Source: Bacillota bacterium (GTDB lineage: Bacteria; Bacillota; UBA4882; UBA10575). From it: a stretch of 6,015 nt of DNA. Position numbers and translations under genes: made by a program. Shown here one piece after another: positions 5,111 to 6,015 of the stretch (within the stretch, counting starts at the first letter, position 1; each line of letters opens with the position of its first letter). The notes below the pieces were generated by a model that did no database searches, was not told the DNA's origin, and saw only the letters and a program-made list of their open reading frames with translations. The stretch is taken from NCBI GenBank assembly GCA_012521315.1, contig JAAYMP010000068.1, forward strand, positions 1 to 6,015. Reading direction: 5' to 3'.

Positions 5111-5405
5111 TTTTCTCGGCATTGCGCGGAAAGCCGGAAAGTTGACCCTCGGTTTTACCGCTACTGCCCAGGCCGCGAAGGGCGGAAAGTTGAGCCTTGT
5201 TCTCCTCGCCACCGATATCTCACCCCATACCAAAGAGAAGATGGAGCGGCTTTGCCGTGCTTACCATATTGGCCTGCACTGCATTGCGGATCAGGAAGCA
5301 ATGGGGCGGGCTTTAGGAAAAGAGCCCCTGGCGGTGGTTGGTATCCTTACGCCGGAGATGGCGGCGGCCGTTGAAAAGCAGTTGCTTGCGGCCCGGATGG
5401 AATAA
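5094..5405 (+). CDS. L7Ae/L30e/S12e-like RNA-binding protein (YlxQ family)
   Basis: This 103-aa protein belongs to the bacterial L7Ae-like group (YlxQ; relatives bind kink-turn RNA motifs). It is probably a ribosome- or RNA-associated protein of modest, non-essential role. Family features are the N-terminal LNFLGIARKAGKLTLGF (5-21), the strand-turn GKLSLVLLATDISPHTKEKM (31-50) where the RNA-binding loop lies, and GRALGKEPLAVVGIL (71-85), equivalent to the LG.A.GK...V.. motif. The ATG is chosen because TGGGGA is suitably spaced upstream; a TTG two codons earlier is possible. It overlaps the end of rnpM by 17 bases and is followed by infB after 14 bases, so it is internal to the operon, as in other Bacillota. 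Confidence 0.9.
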   Translation: MTKVLNFLGIARKAGKLTLGFTATAQAAKGGKLSLVLLATDISPHTKEKMERLCRAYHIGLHCIADQEAMGRALGKEPLAVVGILTPEMAAAVEKQLLAARME

Positions 5406-5419
5406 TCGGAGGTGGTTTT

Positions 5420-6015
5420 ATGGCTAAAATGCGTGTTTATGAACTTAGTAAAGAACTTGGGATTCAAAGTAAGGATCTGATGATAATCCTTAACGAAATG
5501 GGCGCCGGTGTCAAGAATCACATGAGCACGGTGGAGGAAGAGTATATCGAGAAGGTGCGGGCTTCCTTCAACCCCGAAGGCAGGTCTAGTCCAAAGCAGA
5601 AACCGAAAGGAACGCCAAAACCGGCGGGGTCAATGGTGCCGGCGGCCAAAGCTAAGACGGAGCCGGAACAGAAAAAGGAAGCCGCCGTTCCGGAAAAGGC
5701 GAAACCGAAGGAAAAACCGGCCGCGACGGTGAAACCGGCCGGCCCGACGAAAGTGCCAAAAGAACCGCAACCGAAAGCGGCTTTGCCAAGTGACCGGCCG
5801 GTAATGGTTAAAAAAGGGCAGGAGCAGCGGCGCGACACCCCAGTGAAGCCACCGACGGCCGGTGGAAAACCACCCCATCCAAAGGGGATCCGTCCCAAAA
5901 CCGGAGTTGGGAAAAACGTGAACCGTACCATATCCGCCAAAGGTAAGGGCGGTGAACGAAGCGGGCGTCCGGTTCCGGTTGGCGGTCCGGCCGGCGGGCC
6001 GGGCAAACCGGCGAA
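5420..6015 (+). CDS. infB: Translation initiation factor IF-2, N-terminal part (3' end outside window)
   Basis: IF-2 is the GTPase that recruits initiator fMet-tRNA to the 30S subunit and promotes subunit joining. The start has an excellent GGAGGTG (5408-5414) 5 bases upstream. Only 198 residues are visible, ending mid-codon at the window edge without a stop, so the GTPase domain is not seen. Residues 1-50 match the IF-2 N-terminal domain (MAKMRVYELSKELGIQSKDLM, then GAGVKNHMSTVEEEYIEKVRASF). From about residue 51 the protein becomes a disordered linker rich in Lys, Pro, Ala and Glu. It changes after about residue 145 to a Gly/Pro/Arg/Lys-rich stretch (AGGKPPHPKGIRPKTG, GRPVPVGGPAGGPGKPA). 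Such linkers between the N-domain and the G domain are usual and vary in length. Identity rests on the N-domain plus position at the end of the rimP-nusA-rnpM-ylxQ cluster. Confidence 0.95.
   Translation, partial: MAKMRVYELSKELGIQSKDLMIILNEMGAGVKNHMSTVEEEYIEKVRASFNPEGRSSPKQKPKGTPKPAGSMVPAAKAKTEPEQKKEAAVPEKAKPKEKPAATVKPAGPTKVPKEPQPKAALPSDRPVMVKKGQEQRRDTPVKPPTAGGKPPHPKGIRPKTGVGKNVNRTISAKGKGGERSGRPVPVGGPAGGPGKPA

Noticed and set aside
5518..6006. 162-codon open frame on the minus strand, rich in Gly, Phe and Pro
   Set aside because: It lies opposite the Lys/Pro/Ala-rich linker of infB, whose own frame is supported by a strong ribosome binding site and the IF-2 N-domain. The minus frame is a composition shadow.

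Overview
The window reads as a chromosomal housekeeping segment of a Bacillota (Firmicutes) bacterium, probably Clostridia-like or a neighbouring deep lineage. The main evidence is the gene order rimP-nusA-rnpM(ylxR)-L7Ae-like(ylxQ)-infB, which is characteristic of this phylum, together with strong AGGAGG-type ribosome binding sites and sigma-A-type promoters. Base composition is roughly balanced. I cannot name the genus from the sequence.

Layout, all genes on the + strand. (1) The 3' half of dxs, cut by the left edge. (2) A non-coding gap of about 300 bases (905-1220) that is more AT-rich than its surroundings. It contains an imperfect long-range inverted repeat, a perfect 8-bp inverted repeat and a good candidate promoter. 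(3) A membrane-anchored HD-GYP protein, a probable cyclic-di-GMP phosphodiesterase, followed by a short candidate intrinsic terminator. (4) A small all-helical protein of unknown function (128 aa) with its own strong ribosome binding site. (5) An extended -10 promoter and a leader hairpin with a U-run, then rimP, nusA, rnpM, the L7Ae-like gene and the 5' part of infB, which runs off the right edge.

The rimP-infB cluster is one operon for ribosome maturation, transcription elongation/antitermination, RNase P modulation, RNA (k-turn) binding and translation initiation. Spacings are 26, 24, -17 and 14 bases. The short leader with a terminator-like hairpin suggests that readthrough into the operon is controlled, plausibly by NusA. 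The upstream dxs (isoprenoid precursor synthesis) and HD-GYP gene (second-messenger turnover) appear to be separate transcription units.

I see no mobile element, CRISPR array, tRNA, rRNA or defence cassette, and no clearly undescribed multi-gene system. The points most worth a second look are the long mixed-charge C-terminal extension on NusA, the rimP leader hairpin, the unassigned helical protein, and the structured dxs/HD-GYP intergenic region.
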